Origin: Streptomyces murinus
GTDB lineage: Bacteria > Actinomycetota > Actinomycetes > Streptomycetales > Streptomycetaceae
Direction: 5' to 3'
Length of the DNA stretch: 36,527 nucleotides
Assembly (NCBI RefSeq): GCF_002154555.1
Contig: NZ_MUNF01000055.1
Location: 1-36,527 of the forward strand
Shown: positions 17,697 through 24,870 of the stretch, one piece after another
Layout of the letters: the number at the start of each line of letters is the position of its first letter
Position numbering within the stretch: position 1 is the stretch's first letter
Notes under the pieces: model-generated
What the model was told of the DNA's origin: nothing
Databases searched by the model: none
What the model saw: the letters and a program-made list of their open reading frames with translations, nothing else
Made by a program: the position numbers and the translations under genes

Positions 17697-17875
17697 CTGA
17701 GCAGTTCCACGGCGCCTTCGATCAGCGCGCGAGCCTTGGCCCCGTACACAGCCAGCTCGGCCAGCTCCGCGAACGTGTCGGCGTACAGGTCTACCTCACT
17801 CGGCTGGGTGATGGTGAGGTAGCCCGACACCAGCAGGCTGAGGAAGCCAGCGGACATCCTCACCTGCCTCGACAT
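17693..17875 (-). pseudogene. Remnant: C-terminal end of an XRE/DUF5753 regulator
   Basis: A 60-codon open stretch. The segment LTITQPSEVDLYADTFAELA and the following AVYGAKARALIEG closely match the last 45 residues of DUF5753-containing XRE regulators, where the protein ends soon after a helix of this kind. No helix-turn-helix or DUF5753 core precedes it; instead the DNA upstream, in another frame, encodes part of a DUF6879 protein. So most of the gene was lost in a deletion that joined two neighbours. Not expected to be functional. Confidence 0.6.
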
Positions 17876-18161
17876 TCGTGAACGTGCCGTCGTACTCGTA
17901 CCGGATGCAGTCGCTCAGCGGCTCGGAGACCACGCGCAGCCGGCGCATGGCCACCCCTCGGGCCGTCGCCTCGGTCACCACGTCCAGCCACGGCCGCCAC
18001 CACGATGTGCGATCGACCGGCTTGTACGGGTCGTCCCGCATGTAGCTGTCCCGCATCTCAAGGTGCATCGCTGATCGCCGCGCCTTGGCACAGAGTGGAT
18101 CCCATAGATTTTCAGGACCCGCGCCCTCGGCGCCCTCGTCGTCAAGGGCGCTATCCGGCAA
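17796..18161 (-). pseudogene. Truncated DUF6879 gene
   Basis: The frame carries the DUF6879 core: SAMHLEMRDSYMRDDPY, WWRPWLDVVTEATARGVAM, RRLRVVSEPLSDCIRYEYD, then NVEAGEDVRWLP. In the family this is followed by about 60 residues containing a DFWLFD-like motif; here the frame instead runs into the XRE remnant and stops after HHHPAE. The beginning is also poor: only a TTG at 18161 without a clear ribosome-binding site, 15 bp past the DUF397 stop. DUF6879 genes commonly accompany XRE/DUF5753 regulators in Streptomyces, which fits the neighbours. Confidence 0.7.
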
Positions 18162-18176
18162 GAGCGGTAGAGCGGC

Positions 18177-18452
18177 TCACCGCCCGGCCTTGACCCCGCC
18201 CACGAAGGCCGCCCAGGCGGGGGCGCCGAAGAGGAGGGGGGTGCGGGTGGTGTCCTTGCTGTCGCGGACGGGGACGAGGGGGAGGTTGTCGGCGAACTCC
18301 AGGCAGGCGCCGCCATCCGAGTTGCTGTATGAGCTCTTGCGCCAGTCGGCGGTTTGGAGGAGGTCGTCAGAGACCTCGACGCAGGCGCCGCCTTCCGAGT
18401 TGCTGTAGCTGCTCTTACGCCACGTCAGGCTGCTCAGGTCGATGGCTCGCAT
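18177..18452 (-). CDS. DUF397 protein with a duplicated N-terminal motif
   Basis: A 91-residue DUF397 protein. The family motif WRKSSYSNxxGGxCxE occurs twice, at residues 11-26 and 37-52, then the usual C-terminus VRDSKDTTRTPLLFGAPAWAAFVGG. Most DUF397 proteins of about 60-70 aa have one copy. The ATG at 18452 has GGAGGAAG upstream and overlaps the end of the XRE gene by 19 bp, so the pair is coupled. XRE/DUF5753 with DUF397 is a known Streptomyces pairing (Scr1/Scr2 type), described as toxin-antitoxin-like or as a developmental and antibiotic regulator pair; DUF397 proteins bind and oppose the XRE partner. Activity of this pair is inferred. Confidence 0.9.
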   Translation of the reverse strand: MRAIDLSSLTWRKSSYSNSEGGACVEVSDDLLQTADWRKSSYSNSDGGACLEFADNLPLVPVRDSKDTTRTPLLFGAPAWAAFVGGVKAGR

Positions 18453-19276
18453 GGCGCTTCCTCCAGCATCTGCAAGATGAACTTCCGCGAGGCAGCAGGA
18501 TCCATGACCGCGTCGCGAATCGCATCATATCTGCGCTGTAGGTCCTCAACTGGGCCTGCTTCCTCGATGAGTTCACCGCTTACGACAGTCTCGACGTAGG
18601 CGACGGTGCGGCCATCCGGAAGTCGTAGGAATGTCACGGCGGTGTCCATCAGACCATGCAGTCCGGCGCCGAACGGCAGCACGTAGAAGGTGATGTTCGG
18701 GCGCTCGGAGAGCATCACCAGGTGCTCCAACTGCCGCCGCCACATCTGCGCATCTTGCAGAGAGTTCCGTAGCGCGGCCTCGGAAAGGATGACGCGAAAT
18801 GGTGAGGCGCATTCCCCGTCCAGCAGACTCTGGCGGTCCATGCGCGCGTCGGCCTGCTGTTCCACTTCATTGTGGGTGAGGCCACCCGTTGCGAGCAGTT
18901 CCAATGCGTACTCGCGGGTCTGAAGGAGACCGTGCAGGACGCTGCCGCCGTAGTGCCACATGCTGAGGGCTACGGCCTCCAGCGACATGTACTGCCGATA
19001 CCGCTCCTTGAACTGCGTCGGGTCCGCCTTCGCCAGCTCCCACAGCGTGAGCAACTTGTCGCCCGTGCCGTAGAACGTGTCCAGGGCCACCACGGTCTCC
19101 GGGCCCCCGAGCGACTGGCCCTTCTCCATCTTGCTGAAGAGGGTCGGGTCCCAGCCCACCTGCGCGGCCAACGCCCGGAAGGTCAGCTGCCGTTCCTCCC
19201 GGAGTAACCGCAACTCCTCGGCGAACCGAGCCCTCGGCTCCTGGCTGCGACCCGTGATCGCCCGTCGCTGCGGCAC
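18434..19276 (-). CDS. XRE family regulator with DUF5753 domain
   Basis: A 280-residue regulator: helix-turn-helix at about 15-70 (ARFAEELRLLREERQLTFRA, VGWDPTLFSKMEKGQSL) followed by the DUF5753 domain (about 90-275) with the family signature LLQTREYALELLA and VLPFGAGLHGLMD. I use the GTG at 19276 (VPQRRAITG), which follows GGGGAGGG; the open frame extends further to 19330 but without a ribosome-binding site, and across repeated DNA that may be an operator. The downstream DUF397 gene overlaps by 19 bp. Base composition here is slightly less GC-rich than the flanks, consistent with an accessory pair. Confidence 0.9.
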   Translation of the reverse strand: MPQRRAITGRSQEPRARFAEELRLLREERQLTFRALAAQVGWDPTLFSKMEKGQSLGGPETVVALDTFYGTGDKLLTLWELAKADPTQFKERYRQYMSLEAVALSMWHYGGSVLHGLLQTREYALELLATGGLTHNEVEQQADARMDRQSLLDGECASPFRVILSEAALRNSLQDAQMWRRQLEHLVMLSERPNITFYVLPFGAGLHGLMDTAVTFLRLPDGRTVAYVETVVSGELIEEAGPVEDLQRRYDAIRDAVMDPAASRKFILQMLEEAPCEPST

Positions 19277-19290
19277 CGCGCCCTCCCCGG

Positions 19291-19306
19291 TTTGTGGAAT
19301 TTGTGG
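19291..19306. repeat. Direct repeat TTTGTGG x2 upstream of the XRE gene
   Basis: TTTGTGG at 19291-19297 and 19300-19306, 9 bp start to start, about 15 bp upstream of the XRE start codon. Position suits an autoregulatory operator. Confidence 0.45.
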
Positions 19307-19450
19307 CACATGGCCCGCACGACCTGGCACAAGGCGCCGTTCCGCGCGTTTCCGCCTCCGTGCTGGGCCATTCTCGTATCAGGCCAGGAACACGCAGAGT
19401 AATACAACTGGCGCATTCCGTATAGAAGTTGGAGCAAAGGAGCGAAATCG

Positions 19451-19723
19451 ATGTGCATGGATCCAGCCAACCAGGGCACCGGGCCCTCCCTCTACAACCG
19501 CGCCCGCCTCAGCGCCGAGGTACGGATCGCCAACGAGCGCGGGCAGGCGCTGCCGCCGGACCCGGACGACCTGAGCCGACCGCCCCGGGCGGTGCCGGGC
19601 TGTCCGGCGTGTCTGACGCTCGCGGAGCGGCGCGAGGTGGCGCGGGCCGAGTGCGACCGCAGCGCGGAGGCGGACGCGAACGTGCTGCTGCGCAGGCACC
19701 TGAGGGAGGAGCACTGCCCGTGA
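19451..19723 (+). CDS. Small protein with Cys2His2-like metal motif
   Basis: A 90-residue protein with AAAGGAG upstream of the ATG at 19451. The C-terminal half has GCPAC and, about 30 residues on, RRHLREEHC, so a CxxC plus HxxxxH/C pattern that could bind zinc. The N-terminal part has ARLSAEVRIANERGQALPPD. No named family is recognised. Its last bases overlap the next gene (GTGA). The 174-bp gap to the divergent XRE gene holds the promoters of both. Confidence 0.7.
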   Translation: MCMDPANQGTGPSLYNRARLSAEVRIANERGQALPPDPDDLSRPPRAVPGCPACLTLAERREVARAECDRSAEADANVLLRRHLREEHCP

Positions 19724-19953
19724 CCAGGAACGATGAGAACCGGGCCCCGCTGAACCCCGGCTATGCGATCCCGCCGCCGCTGTTCCCGCCACCGCCCCGG
19801 CCGCTGCCGCCCGAGGTACCCGTCCCGGCCCCTGCCGTCGTACGGCGTCGTCGCCACCGTGCCCGCAGGGTCGACGGCGCGTTCGTGAGCGGCGCGCTGA
19901 CCGTGCTCAGCCTGGCGGGCCTGCTGGTGGCGCTCGCCGTGGTGGCGGTCTGA
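19720..19953 (+). CDS. Small Pro-rich membrane protein
   Basis: A 77-residue protein starting at the GTG at 19720 within the overlap with the upstream gene, with GGAGGAG nine bases ahead. It has a Pro-rich N-terminus (IPPPLFPPPPRPLPPEVPVP), an Arg-rich patch (VVRRRRHRARR) and one C-terminal hydrophobic helix (about 57-77), so a tail-anchored topology is likely. Function unknown; it presumably works with the small metal-motif protein it is coupled to. Confidence 0.65.
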   Translation: MTRNDENRAPLNPGYAIPPPLFPPPPRPLPPEVPVPAPAVVRRRRHRARRVDGAFVSGALTVLSLAGLLVALAVVAV

Positions 19954-19973
19954 GCCGCGCTCGCACCGCGGGC

Positions 19974-19979
19974 TACCCT
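19974..19979 (+). promoter_or_regulatory. -10 box of a leaderless promoter for the DsrE-like gene
   Basis: TACCCT followed six bases later by the ATG at 19986, which has no ribosome-binding site. Confidence 0.6.
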
Positions 19980-19985
19980 TCCCGC

Positions 19986-20348
19986 ATGGCGAAGAAGCTC
20001 GTGATCAAGGTGACGGCCGGGGCGGATGCCCCTGAGCGCTGCTCGCAGGCGTTCACGGTGGCGGCGGTGGCCGTGGCCAGCGGGGTCGAGGTGTCGCTGT
20101 GGCTGACCGGGGAGTCGTCCTGGTTCGCGCTGCCGGGGCGGGCCGCCGAGTTCGAGCTCCCGCACGCCGCTCCGCTGCCCGACCTGATCGACTCGATCCT
20201 CGCGGCCGGCCGCGTCACGCTGTGCACCCAGTGCGCGGCCCGGCGGGAGATCACGGAGAAGGACGTCATCGAGGGCGTACGCATCGCGGGCGCGCAGGTC
20301 TTCGTCCAGGAGGCGCTGGCCGACGACACCCAGGCGCTCGTCTACTAG
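19986..20348 (+). CDS. DsrE-like sulfur-relay family protein
   Basis: A 120-residue protein of the DsrE/DsrF/TusD-like fold, starting MAKKLVIKVTAGADAPERC, with the beta-alpha pattern of the family. Two cysteines, CTQC near residue 80, could carry persulfide, while the typical DsrE helix follows (VIEGVRIAGAQVFVQEALAD). Members move sulfur in thiolation pathways, though many stand-alone ones have no proven substrate. It probably has a leaderless transcript. It converges with a DUF3099 gene. Confidence 0.8.
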   Translation: MAKKLVIKVTAGADAPERCSQAFTVAAVAVASGVEVSLWLTGESSWFALPGRAAEFELPHAAPLPDLIDSILAAGRVTLCTQCAARREITEKDVIEGVRIAGAQVFVQEALADDTQALVY

Positions 20349-20371
20349 CTCGTCCGCCGAGTACGGCTCCC

Positions 20372-20635
20372 TCAGGAGCGCGGGCGCTTCTTGCCGTCCA
20401 GCTCGTCCCACCACTCGTCGGACTGGGGATCGCCGGAGGGGTCGTCCCACCAGCGGTCCTCCGGCCCCCGCCGGTTCGCGATCATCGCGGCGACCGGCGG
20501 GATCACCATGGCGACGACACACATGCCGACGGCCGCCGGGACGGACCAGATCCGCACGACCCCCCACGCCAGGACGAACAGGCCGATACAGATCCCCATC
20601 ATGGCGAAGTACACGTGACGTCGCCGTGCGTACAT
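20372..20635 (-). CDS. DUF3099 membrane protein
   Basis: An 87-residue protein with two membrane helices (about 10-28 and 33-52) and the DUF3099 signature YARRRHVYFAMMGICIGLFV and VIPPVAAMIANRRG, then a Trp/Asp-rich tail (EDRWWDDPSGDPQSDEWWDE). The ATG at 20635 is used; an upstream open extension lacks support, whereas a TACTCT box six bases upstream of this ATG fits a leaderless start. Function unknown; conserved in actinobacteria. Confidence 0.88.
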   Translation of the reverse strand: MYARRRHVYFAMMGICIGLFVLAWGVVRIWSVPAAVGMCVVAMVIPPVAAMIANRRGPEDRWWDDPSGDPQSDEWWDELDGKKRPRS

Positions 20636-20641
20636 GCTTCC

Positions 20642-20647
20642 AGAGTA
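20642..20647 (-). promoter_or_regulatory. -10 box of a leaderless promoter for the DUF3099 gene
   Basis: TACTCT on the minus strand with six bases between it and the ATG at 20635. Confidence 0.55.
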
Positions 20648-20820
20648 GGTCCGGGGGTCGGGTTCGGCGCCATAGTGGGGCCGGCTCGGTGTCGAGGCCC
20701 TGTCGGCGCCGCCCCCGACTGCGTGCCCTGTCACAGCTGATCGACATTTACCCTCCGCGAAGCCGCGCGGCGTTACCGTTGCGTAGCCGTGACCTATGTC
20801 GACCTGGGGGGAAACACCAC

Positions 20821-21567
20821 ATGCGCGCCCTGCGAATACTGCTGATCATCGTCGTGATCCTGGGCGGGCTGTTCGTGATCGTGGACCGGGTGGCGGTGCA
20901 TTTCGCCCAGGGGGAGGTCGCGGACAAGCTGAAGTCGTCGGAGAACCTGTCGGTGACGCCGGACGTGGACATCAAGGGCTTCCCGTTCCTCACCCAGGTC
21001 GCCGGTGGCTCGCTGGACGATGTCGAGGTCGGGATCAAGAGCTATGACGCGGCTACCGGGGAGCCGGGGAAGACGATCCGCATCGACGACCTGGAAGCCG
21101 ACATGAAGGGCGTCTCCTTCTCCGGCGACTACAGCTCGGCCACCGCCTCCAGCGCCACCGGCACCGCGACCATCTCGTACGACGAGCTGATGAAGACCGC
21201 CAAGTCGCAGCCCACCGACATCGGCCTGGGCATACGGGCCAAGGTCGTCGGTCTCTCCGACGGCGGCAACGGCAAGATCAAGGTCGCGGTCAAGGTCAGC
21301 GGCACCGTCGCCGGCGCCATCCCCATCGACCGCACGGTCTCCGTCCTGAGCACCGTCAGCGTCGTGAACAACAAGGTCGAGGTGCGCGCCGACTCCCTCC
21401 CCTCGGTCGCCGGCCTCGGACTCGCCGAGGACCGGGTCCGTACGATCACCGACTTCCAGCAGGTCATCGACCAGCTGCCGGGCGGCATCAAGCTGGCCAA
21501 GGTGGAGGCTGCCGAGAACGGCGTGAAGATCAGCGTGCAGGGTTCGGACGTCAAGCTGGCGGGGTAG
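20821..21567 (+). CDS. DUF2993 (LmeA-like) exported protein
   Basis: A 248-residue protein. An N-terminal hydrophobic segment (ILLIIVVILGGLFVIV, about 5-20) acts as signal anchor, followed by the DUF2993 region with KLKSSENLSVTPDVDIKGFP and the repeated beta structure. The mycobacterial relative LmeA affects lipomannan elongation; in Streptomyces the role is unknown. A GGGGGGAA ribosome-binding site precedes the ATG at 20821. Transcribed alone. Confidence 0.88.
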   Translation: MRALRILLIIVVILGGLFVIVDRVAVHFAQGEVADKLKSSENLSVTPDVDIKGFPFLTQVAGGSLDDVEVGIKSYDAATGEPGKTIRIDDLEADMKGVSFSGDYSSATASSATGTATISYDELMKTAKSQPTDIGLGIRAKVVGLSDGGNGKIKVAVKVSGTVAGAIPIDRTVSVLSTVSVVNNKVEVRADSLPSVAGLGLAEDRVRTITDFQQVIDQLPGGIKLAKVEAAENGVKISVQGSDVKLAG

Positions 21568-21737
21568 AAAGCCGCGAAACGGCCCCGATGGGCACCGTTC
21601 GTCCGACAGGCGAGACGGTGACGTCCGTACCGTAGATGCGATGGCGCACCCGAGCGCCCGGAAGGCCTTCCCCCGGCCGCCGGGCGCTCTTCTCGTCCCG
21701 CCATTCGGACGATCGTGTCTCGCCATACGACACACCG
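21568..21737. other. Gap between the DUF2993 gene and the cys leader
   Basis: No gene or strong hairpin recognised. GTGTC and GACAC flank a short spacer at about 21715-21733, a weak inverted repeat shortly upstream of the candidate leader promoter. Confidence 0.35.
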
Positions 21738-21767
21738 GTGACACGCGCGCCCTCGCGTACCTACGAT
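21738..21767 (+). promoter_or_regulatory. Promoter of the cysteine leader ORF
   Basis: GTGACA (21738-21743) and TACGAT (21762-21767) are 18 bp apart; the leader ATG at 21775 lies seven bases past the -10 box, so the transcript is predicted to start at the ATG. Confidence 0.6.
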
Positions 21768-21774
21768 CGTCACC

Positions 21775-21855
21775 ATGAAGCGACAGGCGGATCTCACGAA
21801 GCGGCGGGCAGTCGACCTGTGCCGCGTCGCCGCCATGCTCTGTCGCCCCTTCTGA
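21775..21855 (+). CDS. Leaderless cysteine-containing leader peptide
   Basis: A 26-residue ORF, MKRQADLTKRRAVDLCRVAA then MLCRPF, ending at TGA 125 bp before the rhodanese gene. The RAVDLCRVAAxLCR pattern is the typical form of putative leader peptides ahead of sulfur genes in Streptomyces, and cysteine-coding leaderless uORFs regulate the equivalent mycobacterial operon by attenuation. Two Cys codons (16 and 23) sit near the end. A short stem, CGGAAG/CTTCCG, overlaps the region just after the stop (about 21858-21874). Cys-dependent ribosome stalling controlling cysA is inferred. Confidence 0.75.
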   Translation: MKRQADLTKRRAVDLCRVAAMLCRPF

Positions 21856-21980
21856 GCGGAAGTTCCGCTTCCGCGTCTTTCACCCCTGCCCTGCTGGGCA
21901 CCCGTGCGCCGCTCGCACCCCGGGCGCGCGCCCCTTCGCACTCGCACGCCCCGCCGTAACTGCCCCGGAGGAGAAAGAGC

Positions 21981-22826
21981 ATGAGTCGTAGCGACGTCCT
22001 GGTCGACGCCGACTGGCTTCAGGAGCACCTGGACGACCCGACCATCGCGATCGTCGAGGTGGACGAGGACACGTCCGCCTACGAGAAGAACCACATCAAG
22101 AACGCGATCCGCATCGACTGGACCAAGGATCTCCAGGACCCGGTGCGCCGTGACTTCATCGACCAGGAGGGCTTCGAGAAGCTCCTGTCGGAGAAGGGCA
22201 TCGCCAACGACCACACGGTGATCCTCTACGGCGGCAACAACAACTGGTTCGCCTCGTACGCCTACTGGTACTTCAAGCTGTACGGCCACGAGAGCGTCAA
22301 GCTCCTCGACGGCGGCCGCAAGAAGTGGGAGCTGGACGCCCGCGAGCTGGTCGCCGGCGACGAGGTCCCCGAGCGCGCGCAGACCTCGTACACGGCCCAG
22401 CCGCAGAACACCGCGATCCGCGCCTTCCGCGACGACGTCGTCAAGGCGATCGGCGCCGAGAACCTGGTCGACGTCCGTTCCCCCGACGAGTTCTCCGGCA
22501 AGCTGCTCGCCCCGGCCCACCTGCCGCAGGAGCAGTCGCAGCGTCCGGGCCACGTCCCGAGCGCGCGCAACATCCCGTGGTCGAAGAACGCCAACGACGA
22601 CGGCACGTTCAAGTCGGACGACGAGCTCAAGGAGCTCTACACCGCGGAGAACGTGGACCTCGCCAAGGACACGATCGCCTACTGCCGCATCGGTGAGCGC
22701 TCGGCCCTGACCTGGTTCGTGCTGCACGAGCTGCTCGGCGTGGAGAACGTCAAGAACTACGACGGCTCCTGGACCGAGTACGGCTCCCTCGTCGGCGTGC
22801 CGATCGAGCTCGGCGCCAACAAGTAA
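21981..22826 (+). CDS. cysA: Thiosulfate sulfurtransferase (rhodanese)
   Basis: A 281-residue two-domain rhodanese that moves sulfane sulfur from thiosulfate to an acceptor such as cyanide or thiols. The N-terminal inactive rhodanese domain spans about 5-120 (ILYGGNNNWFASYAYWYF), the C-terminal active one about 145-280, with catalytic C235 in the loop CRIGERS. Strong ribosome-binding site GGAGGAGA before the ATG at 21981. The linked DUF1416 gene and the upstream cysteine leader place it in sulfur metabolism; the mycobacterial orthologs are called CysA and SseC. The name cysA here means sulfurtransferase, not the sulfate-permease ATPase. Confidence 0.94.
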   Translation: MSRSDVLVDADWLQEHLDDPTIAIVEVDEDTSAYEKNHIKNAIRIDWTKDLQDPVRRDFIDQEGFEKLLSEKGIANDHTVILYGGNNNWFASYAYWYFKLYGHESVKLLDGGRKKWELDARELVAGDEVPERAQTSYTAQPQNTAIRAFRDDVVKAIGAENLVDVRSPDEFSGKLLAPAHLPQEQSQRPGHVPSARNIPWSKNANDDGTFKSDDELKELYTAENVDLAKDTIAYCRIGERSALTWFVLHELLGVENVKNYDGSWTEYGSLVGVPIELGANK

Positions 22827-22856
22827 GCGATCCCAAGCGACCTCTGGAGAAACAGC

Positions 22857-23144
22857 ATGTGCGGAGCGAAGGCCGGTGGCCCCGACGCCTCGACGATCAA
22901 GCCCGGTGAGACCACGATCCAGGGTCAGGTGACCCGCGACGGCGAGCCGGTGACGGGCTACGTCCGTCTGCTCGACTCGACCGGCGAGTTCACCGCGGAG
23001 GTGCCCACCTCGGCGACCGGTCAGTTCCGCTTCTACGCGGCCGAGGGCACGTGGACCCTGCGCGCGCTGGTGCCGGGCGGCACCGCGGACCGCACGGTCG
23101 TGGCGCAGCAGGGCGGGCTCGCGGAGGTCGCCATCGCCGTCTGA
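22857..23144 (+). CDS. DUF1416 (SseC-like) protein
   Basis: A 95-residue protein, MCGAKAGGPDASTIKPGET at the start, with a transthyretin-like beta fold (VTRDGEPVTGYVRLLDSTGE, TGQFRFYAAEGTWTLRALV). DUF1416 proteins are found next to rhodaneses across actinobacteria and are named SseC in mycobacteria, suggesting a partnership in sulfur transfer that is not biochemically settled. It starts 30 bp after cysA with a TGGAGAAA ribosome-binding site, so it belongs to the same operon. Confidence 0.9.
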   Translation: MCGAKAGGPDASTIKPGETTIQGQVTRDGEPVTGYVRLLDSTGEFTAEVPTSATGQFRFYAAEGTWTLRALVPGGTADRTVVAQQGGLAEVAIAV

Positions 23145-23155
23145 CGGCAGACGCG

Positions 23156-23202
23156 GAAGGGCCGTACCCCTGGGTTGGACGCCGGACGGGGTACGGCCCT
23201 TC
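23156..23202 (+). terminator. Terminator of the cysA-DUF1416 operon
   Basis: GAAGGGCCGTACCCC (23156-23170) pairs exactly with 23188-23202 around a 17-nt loop, 12 bp past the stop. Confidence 0.85.
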
Positions 23203-23356
23203 GGCATGCCCGGGCCTCCCCGTCCCCGCAGCCCTGCCGCGTCCTCGGCGCTTCCCCGAATCGTGATCCTTCCGCCTACAACTCCATGTGCATGCCATGA
23301 GTCTGCTGTGCATGCGCGGGCCACCAGATCCGCGTTCCGCACCGCGAGGGGATGTC

Positions 23357-24130
23357 TTGGAAGCACTGGAGAAGCCGGAACCGGAAGCCGGGCCGACGGA
23401 GGAGGGGGAGGGGGAGAGACCCATGGCCCCGGTGCGGTGGCGTGGTCGTACCGCCGCACTGATCGCCTCGGCCGCCGCCCTCGGGATCGTCGCGGGGGGC
23501 TGCGTCGGGTACGTCGTACAGGCCGGCCGGGCGCCCACGAAGCTGCCGCCGCTGTCGCAGCCGGTGCTGCGGCAGGGCAAGGGCGCTGTCCCGCTGCTGA
23601 CCGCGGCCGAGGACCGGCAGGTCAAGACCGATGGTGACCTGCGCAAACTGCTGCTGCCGAAGCCGCGCGGCGCCCGGGACGAGGACAGCGGCGGCGACGG
23701 CTGGATGGATCTGGAGGAGTACGCGACCTGGAGCGAGGACCCCGGCACCGGGTTCCGCTGGGCCCTCCAGAGCCGGCTGCGGCGCGTCGCCGCCACCAGC
23801 TGGCGGATCGGCGCCACGTACAGCGTCGACATACGGCTCGTGCAGTACCGCCAGGAGCAGACCGCGGGCGCCCGCGACGCGGTGCGGGACCAGGAGGGCT
23901 GGGTCGGGAACAGGCCCGGCATCGACAGCGTGCCCGTGCCCGGAGCCGGGGACGGCATGGCCTATGTGAGCCGGCGGCCGCGGTCCGAGCCCGGATACGT
24001 GCCGATGTACCAGGCCGAGGCCTATGCCTCGCGCGGCGACATCGTCATGCAGATGTGGATCACCGACACCAAGCCGGTGCCCGAGAAGAAGATCATGGAT
24101 CTGGCGAAGCGGCAGGTGGGCCGGCTGTGA
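23357..24130 (+). CDS. Membrane-anchored protein, first of a paralogous three-gene operon
   Basis: A 257-residue protein if begun at the TTG at 23357, which follows GAGGGG; an alternative leaderless GTG at 23288 has TACAAC five bases upstream and would add 23 residues. A cytoplasmic tail rich in Glu and Pro is followed by one membrane helix (about 35-57), then an extracellular domain with DLRKLLLPKPRG and GFRWALQSRLRRVAATSW. The third gene of the operon shares the DLRxLxLPxPRG segment and the same layout, so they are paralogs. Function unknown. The TGA overlaps the next GTG. Confidence 0.72.
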   Translation: MEALEKPEPEAGPTEEGEGERPMAPVRWRGRTAALIASAAALGIVAGGCVGYVVQAGRAPTKLPPLSQPVLRQGKGAVPLLTAAEDRQVKTDGDLRKLLLPKPRGARDEDSGGDGWMDLEEYATWSEDPGTGFRWALQSRLRRVAATSWRIGATYSVDIRLVQYRQEQTAGARDAVRDQEGWVGNRPGIDSVPVPGAGDGMAYVSRRPRSEPGYVPMYQAEAYASRGDIVMQMWITDTKPVPEKKIMDLAKRQVGRL

Positions 24131-24870
24131 GCAGAGTGAAGGGCAAGTTCGTCGGGGCGGGGCTGCTGGCCGCCGCGGTCGTCGCCGGGGTCGGCTGGAC
24201 GGCCGTCACCGTGTCCGGCGCCGACCGGGATCCCGGCAAGCCCGTCTGGAAGTTCCCCCCGGCGTCCTCCGCCAAGGACGGCGGCGGACCGCGGACGTCC
24301 GGGCTCGGCGGGGTGCTGCTGCCGTACGGGCAGGGGCCGACCGCGTACCAGCGGGGGCCGGACATCGCCGGGTACGGCTCCGACGTCGAACTCACCGGGC
24401 GCCAGGCCACCGCCCTGCGCAAGCAGTCGGTCCAGGGCCTGCCGCCGGACACCCGGCGCCGGATGGACGAGCTGATCGACAAGCAGCACATCAGCGGCAT
24501 GGCCATGCGCAGCTACGCGAACATCGGCCGTGACAACGACGGGAAGGGCTCCTTCACCGTCAACGTCCAGCTGGTACGGATGGACGGCGGCGGCTCCGCG
24601 CACGACCGCGACGTCGAGTTCGGACAGGCGCTGGCCTCCGCCCTGCGCTTCCGCAAGGGCCCCGCGATCAAGGGCCACAAGGACGCGGCGTGCTTCCTGA
24701 CGCCCAAGGCCGCCGACAAGAATTTCGACCTCATGTTCTGCAACGCCTACCAGGGCGGCGTTCTGGTCAGCGTCACCGCCGAGGGACCCCGGCCGCTGGA
24801 GACCAACGCCCTCGCCCTGTTCATCGGGCGTCAGCTCGACCGCATCAAGGACCCGGGGAAGGCCGTATGA
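24127..24870 (+). CDS. Exported or membrane-anchored protein, second of the operon
   Basis: A 247-residue protein from the GTG at 24127, which overlaps the previous stop (GTGA). A short cytoplasmic lead and a helix (about 9-29) are followed by an extracellular domain with LLPYGQGPTAYQRGPDIAGY, a region with Cys residues (AACFLTPKAADK, MFCNAYQGG) that could form a disulfide, and a C-terminal helix FIGRQLDRIK. No named domain is recognised. The tight overlaps on both sides imply that the three proteins act together. Confidence 0.8.
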   Translation: MSRVKGKFVGAGLLAAAVVAGVGWTAVTVSGADRDPGKPVWKFPPASSAKDGGGPRTSGLGGVLLPYGQGPTAYQRGPDIAGYGSDVELTGRQATALRKQSVQGLPPDTRRRMDELIDKQHISGMAMRSYANIGRDNDGKGSFTVNVQLVRMDGGGSAHDRDVEFGQALASALRFRKGPAIKGHKDAACFLTPKAADKNFDLMFCNAYQGGVLVSVTAEGPRPLETNALALFIGRQLDRIKDPGKAV

